Under the pieces are notes generated by a model, which had not been told where the DNA came from, ran no database searches, and was given only the letters and a program-made list of their open reading frames with translations. Below, in pieces: positions 1-8,744 of a stretch of 29,925 nucleotides of DNA. The stretch is from Stentor coeruleus (Eukaryota; Ciliophora; Heterotrichea; Heterotrichida; Stentoridae). How positions within the stretch are numbered: position 1 is the stretch's first letter; the number at the start of each line of letters is the position of its first letter. The position numbers and the translations under genes were made by a program. The DNA lies in NCBI GenBank assembly GCA_001970955.1, contig MPUH01000908.1:1-29925 (forward strand), in the 5' to 3' direction.

Positions 1-513
1 TGGTGTTATAGCAAGGATAAGAACATGATTACTTTTGATTCTTTGGCTAACAATTTTTTCTATTTTCTGAACAATATCTTCAGGCTGACCTTCTGATGCG
101 ATACTTACTATACCAGGAAGATCTACTAGAGTTAAGTTTGTCATATTTGGTCCAAAGAGATCAATAGTTATTTCTGTGTCAGTAATATAATCGATTTCAG
201 TAATTTCTTCTGTACGCTTTTTTATTATTTCACTAACTTCATCTAATGTGAATTCTTTTTTACCTAGATGCTCAAAACAAGCATATTCTCGATTTTCTTT
301 AGACTTTTGCATACGTATTCTAATTGGACACCGAGTCACAATTCCTTGACCTTTTGGAAGTATTTCACGTTCAATAATACTTTGCAGTACACTGCTTTTT
401 CCTGATGATTGCTCTCCTACAACAATGATTTCAGGCAATTGTATCAACTTAGTGATATCAGCTTGAATTAGAGAATTCTGAAGAACATTTAATCGTTTAA
501 CTAAATCTTCCAT
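1..513 (-). CDS. Dynamin-family GTPase, N-terminal part (cut by window edge)
   Basis: The start codon is at 513 and the frame is open for 171 codons to the window edge, so only the front of the GTPase domain is visible. The P-loop GEQSSGKSS lies at residues 33-41, the switch-I threonine (IVTRCP) at about 60, and the G3 motif DLPG at 131-134. The family self-assembles on membranes and uses GTP to constrict or sever them; which membrane this protein acts on cannot be told. It is a tandem paralogue of the complete gene upstream at 1184-3085. By hand alignment the 171 shared residues differ at 23 positions (about 86% identical). The 19 bases before the start are also shared, so the duplication probably included promoter or leader sequence. 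Truncation is only by the window. Confidence 0.93.
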   Translation of the reverse strand, partial: MEDLVKRLNVLQNSLIQADITKLIQLPEIIVVGEQSSGKSSVLQSIIEREILPKGQGIVTRCPIRIRMQKSKENREYACFEHLGKKEFTLDEVSEIIKKRTEEITEIDYITDTEITIDLFGPNMTNLTLVDLPGIVSIASEGQPEDIVQKIEKIVSQRIKSNHVLILAITP

Positions 514-532
514 TTTATTATTCCGAATTTTT
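514..532 (-). promoter_or_regulatory. 5' flank block shared by both dynamin genes (copy 1)
   Basis: The 19 bases next to the start codon (sense AAAAATTCGGAATAATAAA) match 3086-3104 before the paralogue at 18 of 19 positions. Sequence further upstream does not match. This is either a leader or promoter element or simply the edge of the duplication; function is inferred only from conservation. Confidence 0.45.
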
Positions 533-1183
533 CGAAAATGTTTGAGAATGTATCATGGATGATCAAGCAAAAGTCTATATAAAGTTTAATCATAAAATGT
601 TGTTTTAGCTAAATAATGATGATTTTTAGATGATAAGAAAAATTATTTTTGCTTTTTACATTGTGAAAACAAAAAAAATATTTTTTATTATTTATAGTAA
701 AACAGTTTTTTTCTCAATGATATTTGATGCTTGATTAAAAAGATGCTAGTTATGACAGTAGTGTTACTAAAAATATAAAACAGTATGCATTTGGCACTTT
801 TTAATCAAATTAAAAAAAAAATTGGAATTTGGCTTATGAAAGTGAAATATTTAGATTTAAGAAAGAGATATAAGAGTTTTATAATAAAATTAGTAATAAG
901 GGGAAAAATTTAAATGAGTAATGATATGTTCAATAAGCCTTCAGTATGTCAATTAAATCACAAAAATTATAATGATTTTTTATTTTTATGAGAATATTTT
1001 TCTCTAGTTGTATATTAAAAATTTATTCTTTATATACTAATTATCCTTACAAAATTAAATAAATATATAACATAATAACGCATCTATTATCTTATTTCAT
1101 ATCAAGGCTATTATAAACAAAAATTTTGACTTTAGATATCCATAAAATGCATATAAACCTAGTAAATTTATTCTAAAATTCTA
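514..1183. other. Intergenic spacer between the two dynamin genes
   Basis: AT-rich, with no supportable gene. It lies between the start of the downstream dynamin copy and the stop of the upstream copy. The left part is richer in G on the plus strand and the last part (about 1020-1183) richer in C, as in most other spacers here. Confidence 0.6.
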
Positions 1184-3085
1184 TTAGATTATATAACTTG
1201 ATGTTATCAACCTTAATGATTTGAAAGCATTTTGCAAATAGCATTTTTTTCTTGAAAGTATTGCTCTTTTTCTTGTAATATTTGGGGTTTCTTCAAAAAT
1301 AGAAGCAATATCACTACATTCATTAATATATGCAAAAATATCACTTCTAAGTTGCTGGATAACATGATCTAATAAATAGAATTTGATATATTTTGGAATA
1401 TTTTCATCAAGAGAGCATCTTGATTTATAAAAATATTTTATAACTTGAGCTTCTAATTCATCATAAGATGTATTCCCTTTAGCATTATTATCCTCATAAT
1501 CATCATCATAGTCAGCTTCTTCATCATCATCTTCATATTCATCTTCATCTTCATCATGAACTACAGCTGATTGAGGTCTTTTCTTTCCTAATTTTTGGTC
1601 AACATAGTCACTTAATTTAAAATTTATAAAATCCATATCAGGGTCTATATACTTTTTTTCAAGGTTTATGAGAAACTCAATTTTTTTTTCAATTTTTGCC
1701 CTTAATTTTTCTATAATTTCTTCAAATTTTATAATAAATAATGTTTTTAGTTTTTTATACTGCTCAAGCATCCCATTTTTAAAACTTTGAATGAATTTCA
1801 TCATGCTCTTGATGAATTTATTTAGGAAGTTAAAGATAGGTTTTTTTAGCTTATCGAGATTTTTAGATACCAATTGCTTAATTAAAGTGTTTGGGATTTT
1901 GCATGAACCTTCAAGACCTCCTGAATTCATAATATAATGATTGAATTTATCTTCTTGAATATCTAAAGAACCTTTTATTGATTTCATGGAGCTATGAAAG
2001 TTGATAATAAGTTTACGGAAGATAGAACCTCCAATAAAGTTATTATGATTAAGAGAAATTCCAGAGCCGTCAATCATAGACTGAATCTGTATAAATATTT
2101 CATTAAAGGCACTATATGCATATGCATGCAAATTATATCCTTGTGGTATACTACTACCTATCATCGTAAGTTCTTCATCAATTTCATTTATCTGAGTATC
2201 AACTTCTTTATAAATAATAGGCAGAGTATTTTCTAAGTGTTTTCTGAATTCATTTTCAAGCTTATTTCTTAAAGCTGCAATGCCAAAAATCTCAAAATTC
2301 TGCTGAAACTCTTCATTATCAGAAAAGAATTTCGCTTCTTTTATGAATTGATCTTGAAAGGTTTTCCCTGATATTATATCAGATTGGTCTCTACAAACAA
2401 CACCAACATATCCAAGTTTAAAATAAGTACTTAGTTTGTTCATCATCTCAAATGGGTTGCATCCTTTTTCTATACGATCAAGTTTAGTAAAAACCCCTAA
2501 TGTCCTTATGCCTTCAGGATCAGCTTGTTTAGCCATTGGTACAGATTTAGAATTTGAAGAATCATTTGAAGTGGGAGTTATTGCAAGGATTAGCACATGA
2601 TTGCTACTAATCCTATCTTTAACAATTTTTTCTATTCTCTGGACAATGTCTTTAGGCTGGCCTTCTGATGCAATGCTTACAATGCCAGGTAGATCAACAA
2701 GAGTCAAATTAGTCATATTAGGTCCAAAAAGGTCTACAGTTATCTCAACATCAGTAACATAATCGATAACTGTTAACTCTTCGCTTCGCTTTTTTATTAT
2801 TTCACTAACGTCATCTATAGTGAATTCTGTATTTCCAAGATGCTCAAAACAAGCGAATTCTCTTTCGTCCTTAGACTTTTGCATCCTAATTCTTATTGGA
2901 CATCTTGTCACAATTCCTTGACCCTTTGGAAGTATTTCTCTTTCAATAATACTTTGTAACACACTGCTTTTACCTGAGGATTGTTCTCCAACTACAATGA
3001 TTTCTGGTAGTTGTATAAGTTTAGAAATTTCAGCTTGAGTAAGAGAGTTTTGTAGGATGTTTAATTGCTTGACTAAATCTTCCAT
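1184..3085 (-). CDS. Dynamin-related GTPase, 633 aa
   Basis: A complete dynamin-superfamily large GTPase. The GTPase domain occupies roughly residues 1-300: P-loop GEQSSGKSS (33-41), switch-I T60, G3 DLPG (131-134) and G4 TKLD (200-203). A helical middle/stalk region follows to about 500, then an acidic low-complexity insert of Asp/Glu/Tyr (about 510-540), then a C-terminal GED-like helical segment. No PH domain or proline-rich tail is seen, so it resembles the short Drp-type dynamins of protists rather than classical endocytic dynamin. Expected role is GTP-driven membrane scission or fission (endocytosis, mitochondria or another organelle); the choice cannot be made from sequence. The acidic insert sits where dynamins usually have membrane-binding or regulatory loops. 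Ends in TAA. It is head-to-tail with the partial paralogue at 1-513. Confidence 0.94.
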   Translation of the reverse strand: MEDLVKQLNILQNSLTQAEISKLIQLPEIIVVGEQSSGKSSVLQSIIEREILPKGQGIVTRCPIRIRMQKSKDEREFACFEHLGNTEFTIDDVSEIIKKRSEELTVIDYVTDVEITVDLFGPNMTNLTLVDLPGIVSIASEGQPKDIVQRIEKIVKDRISSNHVLILAITPTSNDSSNSKSVPMAKQADPEGIRTLGVFTKLDRIEKGCNPFEMMNKLSTYFKLGYVGVVCRDQSDIISGKTFQDQFIKEAKFFSDNEEFQQNFEIFGIAALRNKLENEFRKHLENTLPIIYKEVDTQINEIDEELTMIGSSIPQGYNLHAYAYSAFNEIFIQIQSMIDGSGISLNHNNFIGGSIFRKLIINFHSSMKSIKGSLDIQEDKFNHYIMNSGGLEGSCKIPNTLIKQLVSKNLDKLKKPIFNFLNKFIKSMMKFIQSFKNGMLEQYKKLKTLFIIKFEEIIEKLRAKIEKKIEFLINLEKKYIDPDMDFINFKLSDYVDQKLGKKRPQSAVVHDEDEDEYEDDDEEADYDDDYEDNNAKGNTSYDELEAQVIKYFYKSRCSLDENIPKYIKFYLLDHVIQQLRSDIFAYINECSDIASIFEETPNITRKRAILSRKKCYLQNAFKSLRLITSSYII

Positions 3086-3104
3086 ATTATTATTCCGAAT
3101 TTTT
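3086..3104 (-). promoter_or_regulatory. 5' flank block shared by both dynamin genes (copy 2)
   Basis: These bases, read on the minus strand, abut the dynamin start and match 514-532 at 18 of 19 positions. Similarity stops sharply beyond this block. Confidence 0.45.
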
Positions 3105-3731
3105 ATAACATTTTTACTATTTTAAAATGGTTTAAGTATCTAAGCTGTATATGCTTAAAATACGATTTTTTTATATTAAATCTTAGAATTAAACTGTTTT
3201 TAATGGCTGGGAACTTATGGTTATTTAATTGTTATGAATAAAAAAAGTTGGCTTTTTTTTAGAGGTTGAATAATTTTAGAGGGATTTTTTTAATAAATCA
3301 TTGTAAGATGTAAATATTTGACTTATTTGTGATAGAAGAAAGATAAAATTAATGCTGTTATTGTTATCTTAAACTATAGAATGTTATTTTAATATCAATT
3401 ATTAAATGCAAAAATATTGTATCAAATAAAACAATTTCGGTGTATTTTTCAAAAAGCAAATATTTTACACGACTATCATTATCACTTTTATGATTTTCTT
3501 ATACAACTTACTCTTTTTAACCAAAAAACCATGTTAATTATTTTTTCAATACATAATTTTTTTCACACTTCATATAATATTTTCCAATTAAACCATACAA
3601 TTTTCTATACAAAATCCTTTTAAAACCTCAAACCAAATCAAAATTCCTCTTAAAATCATCCCAAATTTCTTCAAATAAAAACCATATTTAAAATAAAATT
3701 AACTTTTAAGCCATTTATTCTATATACTATT
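3086..3731. other. Intergenic spacer with a sharp G-to-C skew switch
   Basis: No gene is supported. Up to about 3370 the plus strand is G-rich and C-poor (3241-3300 has 11 G and 2 C). From about 3420 to the CEP164 stop it is almost free of G (3601-3660 has 15 C and 0 G). A 68-codon open frame at 3417-3623 looks like a by-product of this G-poor composition. Confidence 0.6.
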
Positions 3732-5702
3732 TTAATATCGTAGCATATCATCTCTTGGCTTAACCCATGCTCTTGTTGGAAATTGAGGTCTTTTATACTG
3801 TCCTTTATTCCTATCAGCACCAACAGGACTTATATCTCTAGATAAACTCCAACTATCTTCTTTCCTCCAATCACTAAGCATTTCTTCTTCATCATCACTA
3901 AGTATATTATCTTTTATATCTTCTATTGTCTTATGTTTAATTTCTCTTTTCTCAGAAGCTGTTCGTTTTGAAGGTTTTTCAACTTTTTCTTCGTAGTTAA
4001 AAATTGGTTTTTCTGCATTTTCGTATGAGTTTATTGGGTTGTTTAGTCGTGATTTTATGTTACGGACTTCTGCTTCTAACATTTCTAGTTTGTTGGGTGT
4101 TGTTGAACGGAATCTTTCAAGTTTTAAGTCTTTTTCTTGGATTTTTTTGCGGAGTTCATTGATTTTGGTGTTTTTCGGAAGATTTTCTTGCTCTTGTTCG
4201 TAGGATTTTTTTAAAGATTCGTGGGTTTTTTTGAGTTCGCCGTTAACTTTTTGGTTTTTTATAACATTTTCTTCGGTGATTCTAAGTTTTTCTTTTGTCT
4301 GTGATAGTTCCCTAGTTAGTTCAATGATTTTTTGTTCTTGTTCTATAAAGTTAGCCTTGCTTGGACGCTCTTTAAACATATTCAGTTTATCTTTATTGTT
4401 TTTTTCAATGAGTTCTTTTTGTAAATTTAGTTTCTTCTCTAGTTCCTGCTCCATTTTGAAAATCTCTTCACGTCGTTTTATTTTGTATTTCGTATTTAGT
4501 TCATCAAACTGATAATTTTTATCAGACTCAAACATATTGCTCTGAAGTTTCGGACTCAAAATATTTATATCTTTATACAAATCCTTTAATTCATCCTCCA
4601 ATTCTCTTTTAGCATTTCTTTTCTCAACTTCCTCTTTAACCTTATATTCTTCTTTCAATTCCCTAATTTTCTCCTGTAATGTTGTCTGAGATTTCCTACT
4701 TCTAGCACTAACCATAGATCTCTGTACCTCATATTCCTGTTCTTTTCTAAACTCTTCAATTTTTTTCATCATTTCCCTCTTCAACCTATCATCTTCCATA
4801 CTAATTTCTTCTTTCATATCCTCTTCAAACCTTAAATTTGCCCTTTTTTGCTTATCCAATATTTCTTTTTGCTCTTCAATTTGTTTCTTTAAATTTTTTT
4901 TCTCAGTTTCCATAGCACTTTTTTCATTATCAAGTCTTTTATTTTTCTTATCTTGTGCTTCATTTTTATAAACCCTAACTTCATTATCAACTTTTTCTTG
5001 GATTTTTTTTTTTTCAATTTCAAAAAGTTTATTATGATCTGCTTTTAAGTCTTCGATTTTTTTCTTAAGTCTCAGGTCGAAGTTGGTTTTCTCATCACTT
5101 TCAACATTTTCTAACTCTTTTGATAGATTTGAAGCATTTTTCTTACTGTCTTTTTCAAGTTGTTCTTTATGTTGTTTTATTTCAATATCTCTTTGTATGC
5201 TAAGATCACGAAGTTGGCTTTGGAGTTCATTTTCAAGTTTGGATTTCAGAATGTTTTTGTTTTCTTTGATTTCTTTTTCTAGTTGTATAAACTCAGTTAA
5301 AACATCACGTTTTTTATCAAAGCTCACAGGACTGACACTTTTCGGGAATGCTGGTGTTGGTTTTTTAGGACGTTCTTTAGGTTCTTGAAGTGGCGGCTTT
5401 TTTGATTGGGTTTTTCTTTTACTTTTAGCTTCTAAGAAAAGTTCTTTATAATAAGTGTCGCAAGGGTGTTCCCAGACACTCTGCCCTGTATCAAAATTGA
5501 AGAAATATATATCGCCAGTTTTTGTTTGACAAGGCTTCCAAGGTTCTGGAAGTGGAGCTTTCAAACCTTCACGGGCGATATATAAAAAATCTTCATCTTC
5601 AGGTAAGGACATCCCTAGAAACTTTGCATACTCAACAATTTCTTCTTCCTTAGGCTCATAATCATCATCTATTTCCTCATTCAAAATTATGCTGCTAGAC
5701 AT
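3732..5702 (-). CDS. CEP164: CEP164-like WW-domain coiled-coil protein, 656 aa
   Basis: The N-terminus matches the conserved start of CEP164, the distal-appendage protein that docks basal bodies to membranes and helps start ciliogenesis. An acidic EPKEEEIVEYAKFLGM stretch (16-31) is followed by YIAREGLKAPLPEPWKPC and a WW domain with tryptophans at 55 and 77 and P80. The VWEHPCD segment is especially typical. Residues about 130-560 are Lys/Glu-rich coiled coil. The tail is basic and ends in RDDMLRY. At 656 aa it is much shorter than vertebrate CEP164 (about 1460 aa). The start is secure because homology begins near residue 13 and the next Met (31) lies inside the conserved block. A 12-bp gap separates it from the upstream gene, and the two frames are in register. 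Ends in TAA. Confidence 0.9.
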   Translation of the reverse strand: MSSSIILNEEIDDDYEPKEEEIVEYAKFLGMSLPEDEDFLYIAREGLKAPLPEPWKPCQTKTGDIYFFNFDTGQSVWEHPCDTYYKELFLEAKSKRKTQSKKPPLQEPKERPKKPTPAFPKSVSPVSFDKKRDVLTEFIQLEKEIKENKNILKSKLENELQSQLRDLSIQRDIEIKQHKEQLEKDSKKNASNLSKELENVESDEKTNFDLRLKKKIEDLKADHNKLFEIEKKKIQEKVDNEVRVYKNEAQDKKNKRLDNEKSAMETEKKNLKKQIEEQKEILDKQKRANLRFEEDMKEEISMEDDRLKREMMKKIEEFRKEQEYEVQRSMVSARSRKSQTTLQEKIRELKEEYKVKEEVEKRNAKRELEDELKDLYKDINILSPKLQSNMFESDKNYQFDELNTKYKIKRREEIFKMEQELEKKLNLQKELIEKNNKDKLNMFKERPSKANFIEQEQKIIELTRELSQTKEKLRITEENVIKNQKVNGELKKTHESLKKSYEQEQENLPKNTKINELRKKIQEKDLKLERFRSTTPNKLEMLEAEVRNIKSRLNNPINSYENAEKPIFNYEEKVEKPSKRTASEKREIKHKTIEDIKDNILSDDEEEMLSDWRKEDSWSLSRDISPVGADRNKGQYKRPQFPTRAWVKPRDDMLRY

Positions 5703-5714
5703 AATAATTATATC

Positions 5715-6108
5715 CTACTTTAATAGTTCTTGTGAATCTTTCTTGAACATTTTGTTAAGAAAAGCTTTCTTTTGATATTGGTTCATAGCATATGTGACCT
5801 TATTAATTTTGACTTTCTTTTTATACATCATAAAGAGAATATACCAACCAAAGACTAATTTTAATATTACCGCAAAATGTACCACCGACTGGGACCATAA
5901 CACTCCAAGTAAATACTGTGATAAGAGGATTTGTTGTGTCAAAAGAACTTATGAGCTTTTTTGGTGAAAATTTTGACAGTAAATAATTCATTCTTTGGAT
6001 GTAAAGAGAGTATGAGATAGAAAAAAAAGAAGTGTTTGGGGTGAAATAAACACTAAGTTTTGGTAGGTCTGAGGATTGCATCATTCTTCGTACGTGCATG
6101 TCTTCCAT
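5715..6108 (-). CDS. Small membrane protein with a 16-nt intron (125 aa)
   Basis: Two overlapping open frames become one protein if a 16-nt GT..AG intron at 5855-5870 is removed. Exon 1 is 6108-5871 (238 nt) and exon 2 is 5854-5715 (140 nt), giving 125 residues and a TAG stop. The join falls inside a hydrophobic stretch (ITVFTWSVMVPVGGTFCVFG then WYILFMMY), forming one membrane segment near residues 65-90. A lysine-rich C-terminal tail follows. I do not recognise the family. The short length, single membrane anchor and basic tail would suit an organelle membrane-complex subunit, but that is a guess. The stop lies 15 nt before the CEP164-like start and in the same frame. Confidence 0.72.
5855..5870 (-). 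other. 16-nt spliceosomal intron
   Basis: On the minus strand it reads GTAATATTAAAATTAG. Removing it moves the frame from exon 1 (which would stop shortly after) into the open frame of exon 2 and yields a continuous hydrophobic segment. Length and ends match the very short introns known in heterotrich ciliates. Confidence 0.75.
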
Positions 6109-6254
6109 TTTGTTTATAATTATGCTTGGTATTGGTTAGGTTTTTTTTTTTAGGGAGGTATGGAAGAGATTTGATATGCTTAATTTTAAATTAAAAGAAA
6201 ATCTTTTTGATATGGAGAAATTTAGGAAAATATTTTATGGTTTTTGATGATAAG

Positions 6255-6461
6255 AGCAAAGGATGGGGATTATAAGAATTGGATTTTAGAAGAAAAAAAA
6301 AGAATTATGTGAGTTGGGGTTGTAAATTAGTGAGCTTGAGCTGGTTTTATTAGAATNAAGCAAAGGATGGGGATTATAAGAGTTGGATTTTAGAAGAAAA
6401 AAAAAAGAATTATGTGAGTTGGGGTTGTAAATTAGTGAGCTTGAGCTGGTTTTATTAGAAT
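6255..6461. repeat. Direct duplication across a single N (probable assembly overlap)
   Basis: Bases 6255-6356 are repeated at 6359-6461 with one substitution and one extra A in a poly-A run, separated by an N at 6357. A single N between near-identical ends is expected when overlapping contigs are abutted instead of merged. The small differences could be allelic or sequencing error. Confidence 0.85.
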
Positions 6462-6647
6462 ATGTAGTAAATTTTTATTATTTTATTTTGAATAGATTGT
6501 TGTAGATTTAGATTAAATGGTTATTAGATTTATTAGAATTTTTATTTAGGGGTNTATGTAGTAAATTTTTATTATTTTATTTTGAATAGATTGTTGTAGA
6601 TTTAGATTAAATGGTTATTAGATTTATTAGAATTTTTATTTAGGGGT
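6461..6647. repeat. Direct duplication across a single N (probable assembly overlap)
   Basis: A perfect 93-bp repeat, 6461-6553 and 6555-6647, flanks an N at 6554. The piece between this N and the one at 6357 is only 196 bp and is redundant with its neighbours at both ends, so it is probably a tiny bridging contig. Confidence 0.87.
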
Positions 6648-7137
6648 TTAGGTGGGTGTTGTTTTCGGTAGTTGATATAATTCACTTTTGGGTGTTAGGA
6701 TGATTTTAATATAGAGTTAGTTTTATTTAGTAAAATGCAATGCTTGATGTATAAACCTATAAAAAATTTATGTGTACTTATAGTGATTATTATAAATTTA
6801 ATGAAAAACCTACTATCTAAATTATTTGCAAACAATCAATTTCTACGCTTTTATAAATATTTTAATTTATTAGCACCCAATATTATTTTACAATAAAAAT
6901 CATACATATACTCTACATATCTTCACATACTATAACAACCCCTAATCAAAAAAAATCTCTTCATAAACAAAACTTTTTTACCATCCTTTCTTATCTTATA
7001 TACAAAAAAAATTCTCATCCCATTTTTACCATTACACTTTATTCTCACATCCAACTAAATCCATATTTATTCATCCACCATAAAAAAAACCAAAAGTTTA
7101 TAAAAATCAATCTAAATCCAAAAATTTAAAAATTATT

Positions 7138-7902
7138 TTATCTCGTAATAGCTTTACTCTTCTTCGACACTTTAGCTTTTACAACCTTTTTAGCTGAAGA
7201 TTTCACTGAATCTTTTCCAGTTTTCTTACTTGGAGTTTTCTTACTAGGAGTCTTCTTAGGAGCTTTCTTAGGTGCAGTTTTTTTAACAGGAGCTTTTTTA
7301 GGTGTTCCCTTTTTAGCAGAAGATTTTGCTGGTGTAGATTTTTTAGCTGATTCTGGTTTTGGTGTAGCTTTAGGACTTGGAGTTACAACTTTTTTAGGTG
7401 AAGCAACTTCTGGCTTAGGTGCAGGAACATCAGCTAAAGTATTAGCATTTTTCTTTACTTTGGGAGATTTAGCTTTAGGTTTTTGTGCAGTTTTTTTGGC
7501 TGGTTTTTTCTTATCTTGCTTTTTAGCTGCTGGTTTCTTTGCTTTTTTCTCAGATGGTTTTGCTTCGCTCTTTTTAGGTTTAGGAGCTGTTTTCTTTTTT
7601 TCGGCATTTTCTACCTTTTCAGCCTTTTTTGCTGGCTTTTTTTTCTCTGTTTTTTTGAACTTTTGTTTCATCTCGTCACCAAGTTTGTATGAGTTCTTGT
7701 TGCGTATTAGTTTGCCTTGAACTGCTAGACGTTTGAGCTGAGTCTTGATATGAACTAATTCAGTGTCTTTGTAATTGGATTGGATAAACTTAACAATCGC
7801 AGGAACTGATGAACCAGTTCTATCATTAAGAGCCACTATTGCCTTTGCAATCATTTCAACATAACCAGGGTGTGAGGCTTCTTTTTTTTGATCTTCTTTC
7901 AT
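7138..7902 (-). CDS. Linker histone H1, 254 aa
   Basis: The N-terminal part (residues about 10-80, HPGYVEMIAKAIVALNDR to NSYKLG) matches the H1/H5 winged-helix globular domain, which binds the nucleosome dyad. The remaining roughly 170 residues are a Lys/Ala/Pro tail typical of H1, with several S/T-P-K sites (SPKVKK, SPKKVV, SPKATPK, TPKKAP, TPSKK) that look like CDK sites, plus repeated KK(T/A)PKK units. It should compact nuclear chromatin, with tail phosphorylation loosening it. Tetrahymena macronuclear H1 is known for lacking the globular domain, so its presence here marks a more conventional H1. The tail's lysine codons leave several long antisense open frames that are only shadows. Ends in TAA. 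Confidence 0.93.
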   Translation of the reverse strand: MKEDQKKEASHPGYVEMIAKAIVALNDRTGSSVPAIVKFIQSNYKDTELVHIKTQLKRLAVQGKLIRNKNSYKLGDEMKQKFKKTEKKKPAKKAEKVENAEKKKTAPKPKKSEAKPSEKKAKKPAAKKQDKKKPAKKTAQKPKAKSPKVKKNANTLADVPAPKPEVASPKKVVTPSPKATPKPESAKKSTPAKSSAKKGTPKKAPVKKTAPKKAPKKTPSKKTPSKKTGKDSVKSSAKKVVKAKVSKKSKAITR

Positions 7903-8744
7903 ATTTTTTATATTTCAATAAAAATTCTTCCTACTTATGCTTTTTTTGTTAAAATCTGAAATTTTATTGGGCCATATAATATTTAAAGGATACTTAAAGT
8001 TTCTTAAACTCCCTCAGAAAGAGTTTGTGAAAATCATATTCCTAACTTGTTTCTCAAATTAAGCTAAAAATGGTTTCTCTAGTTAAAATAGCTATAAGTT
8101 GATATACTGTGAAAAATGAGAAGAAAACTAGAAAAACTGTAGAAAAAAACTAATTATTAGTAAATTATAAAGAAAAACTTGTAAGATAAGAGAAAAATAT
8201 GAATGAAAGATGAGTATTGGTATAAAGGTAAAGTATCATAGTTAAAGAATTATTGAGTAGCTTATATTACTGATAACTGAATTTAACTGAAAAGAGGGTG
8301 GAAAAAAATGTAAATTGGGTTTGATGAATAATAATATAGGTTATGTGAGTGAAGATTTAAGTGTTTTTTGTATATTTTTATTGTTATTTTATAGAGGAAG
8401 TTAGTTTTTTTTACTAAGGATTAGGCTTTTTATGAAGTTTTTATTGTTAGAAATTATTTAGCAGGGAGATTTGTCGTTGAATTTTAGAGGTATTTGTGTG
8501 ATGGTGTATTTGATAAGGATTTTATTTTTTGGTTTTTAAGGAATTGATGGTTTATATACTGATACAAAGCTAATGCCTAATACAGAATGGGTTGACCTTT
8601 AATTTACAATCAATAAAACAAAACAAAAATTTTCAATCAAACTTAAAAACTAATCGTAGGGCTAAAGCTAACAATCCCACAACTCAATTTATAAAAATAA
8701 AAAAACTCTTATTGCCTATAATTAGTAATATCTCTTTCTTAGTA
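7903..8744. other. Intergenic spacer
   Basis: No gene, RNA or repeat is supported. Up to about 8560 it is purine/G-rich on the plus strand (8281-8340 has 15 G and 1 C). The last stretch to 8744 is C-rich (8641-8700 has 12 C and 5 G). Confidence 0.6.

Larger units (their letters stand above)
6109..7137. other. Intergenic spacer with two unresolved contig joins
   Basis: No gene is seen. The spacer holds two N-marked duplications (6255-6461 and 6461-6647). Plus-strand composition is G-rich on the left (6121-6180 has 18 G and 2 C) and G-free on the right (6901-6960 has 17 C and 0 G). Confidence 0.65.

Noticed and set aside
3417..3623. 68-codon plus-strand open frame
   Set aside because: It lies in a nearly G-free spacer where stops are reduced by composition on this strand; residues are almost only Phe, Ile, Asn, Tyr, His and Leu, with no domain.
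4231..5388. Ser/Phe-rich plus-strand open frames
   Set aside because: Antisense shadows of the Lys/Glu coiled coil of the CEP164-like gene.
7460..7720. Phe/Leu-rich plus-strand open frames
   Set aside because: Antisense shadows of the lysine-rich histone H1 tail.
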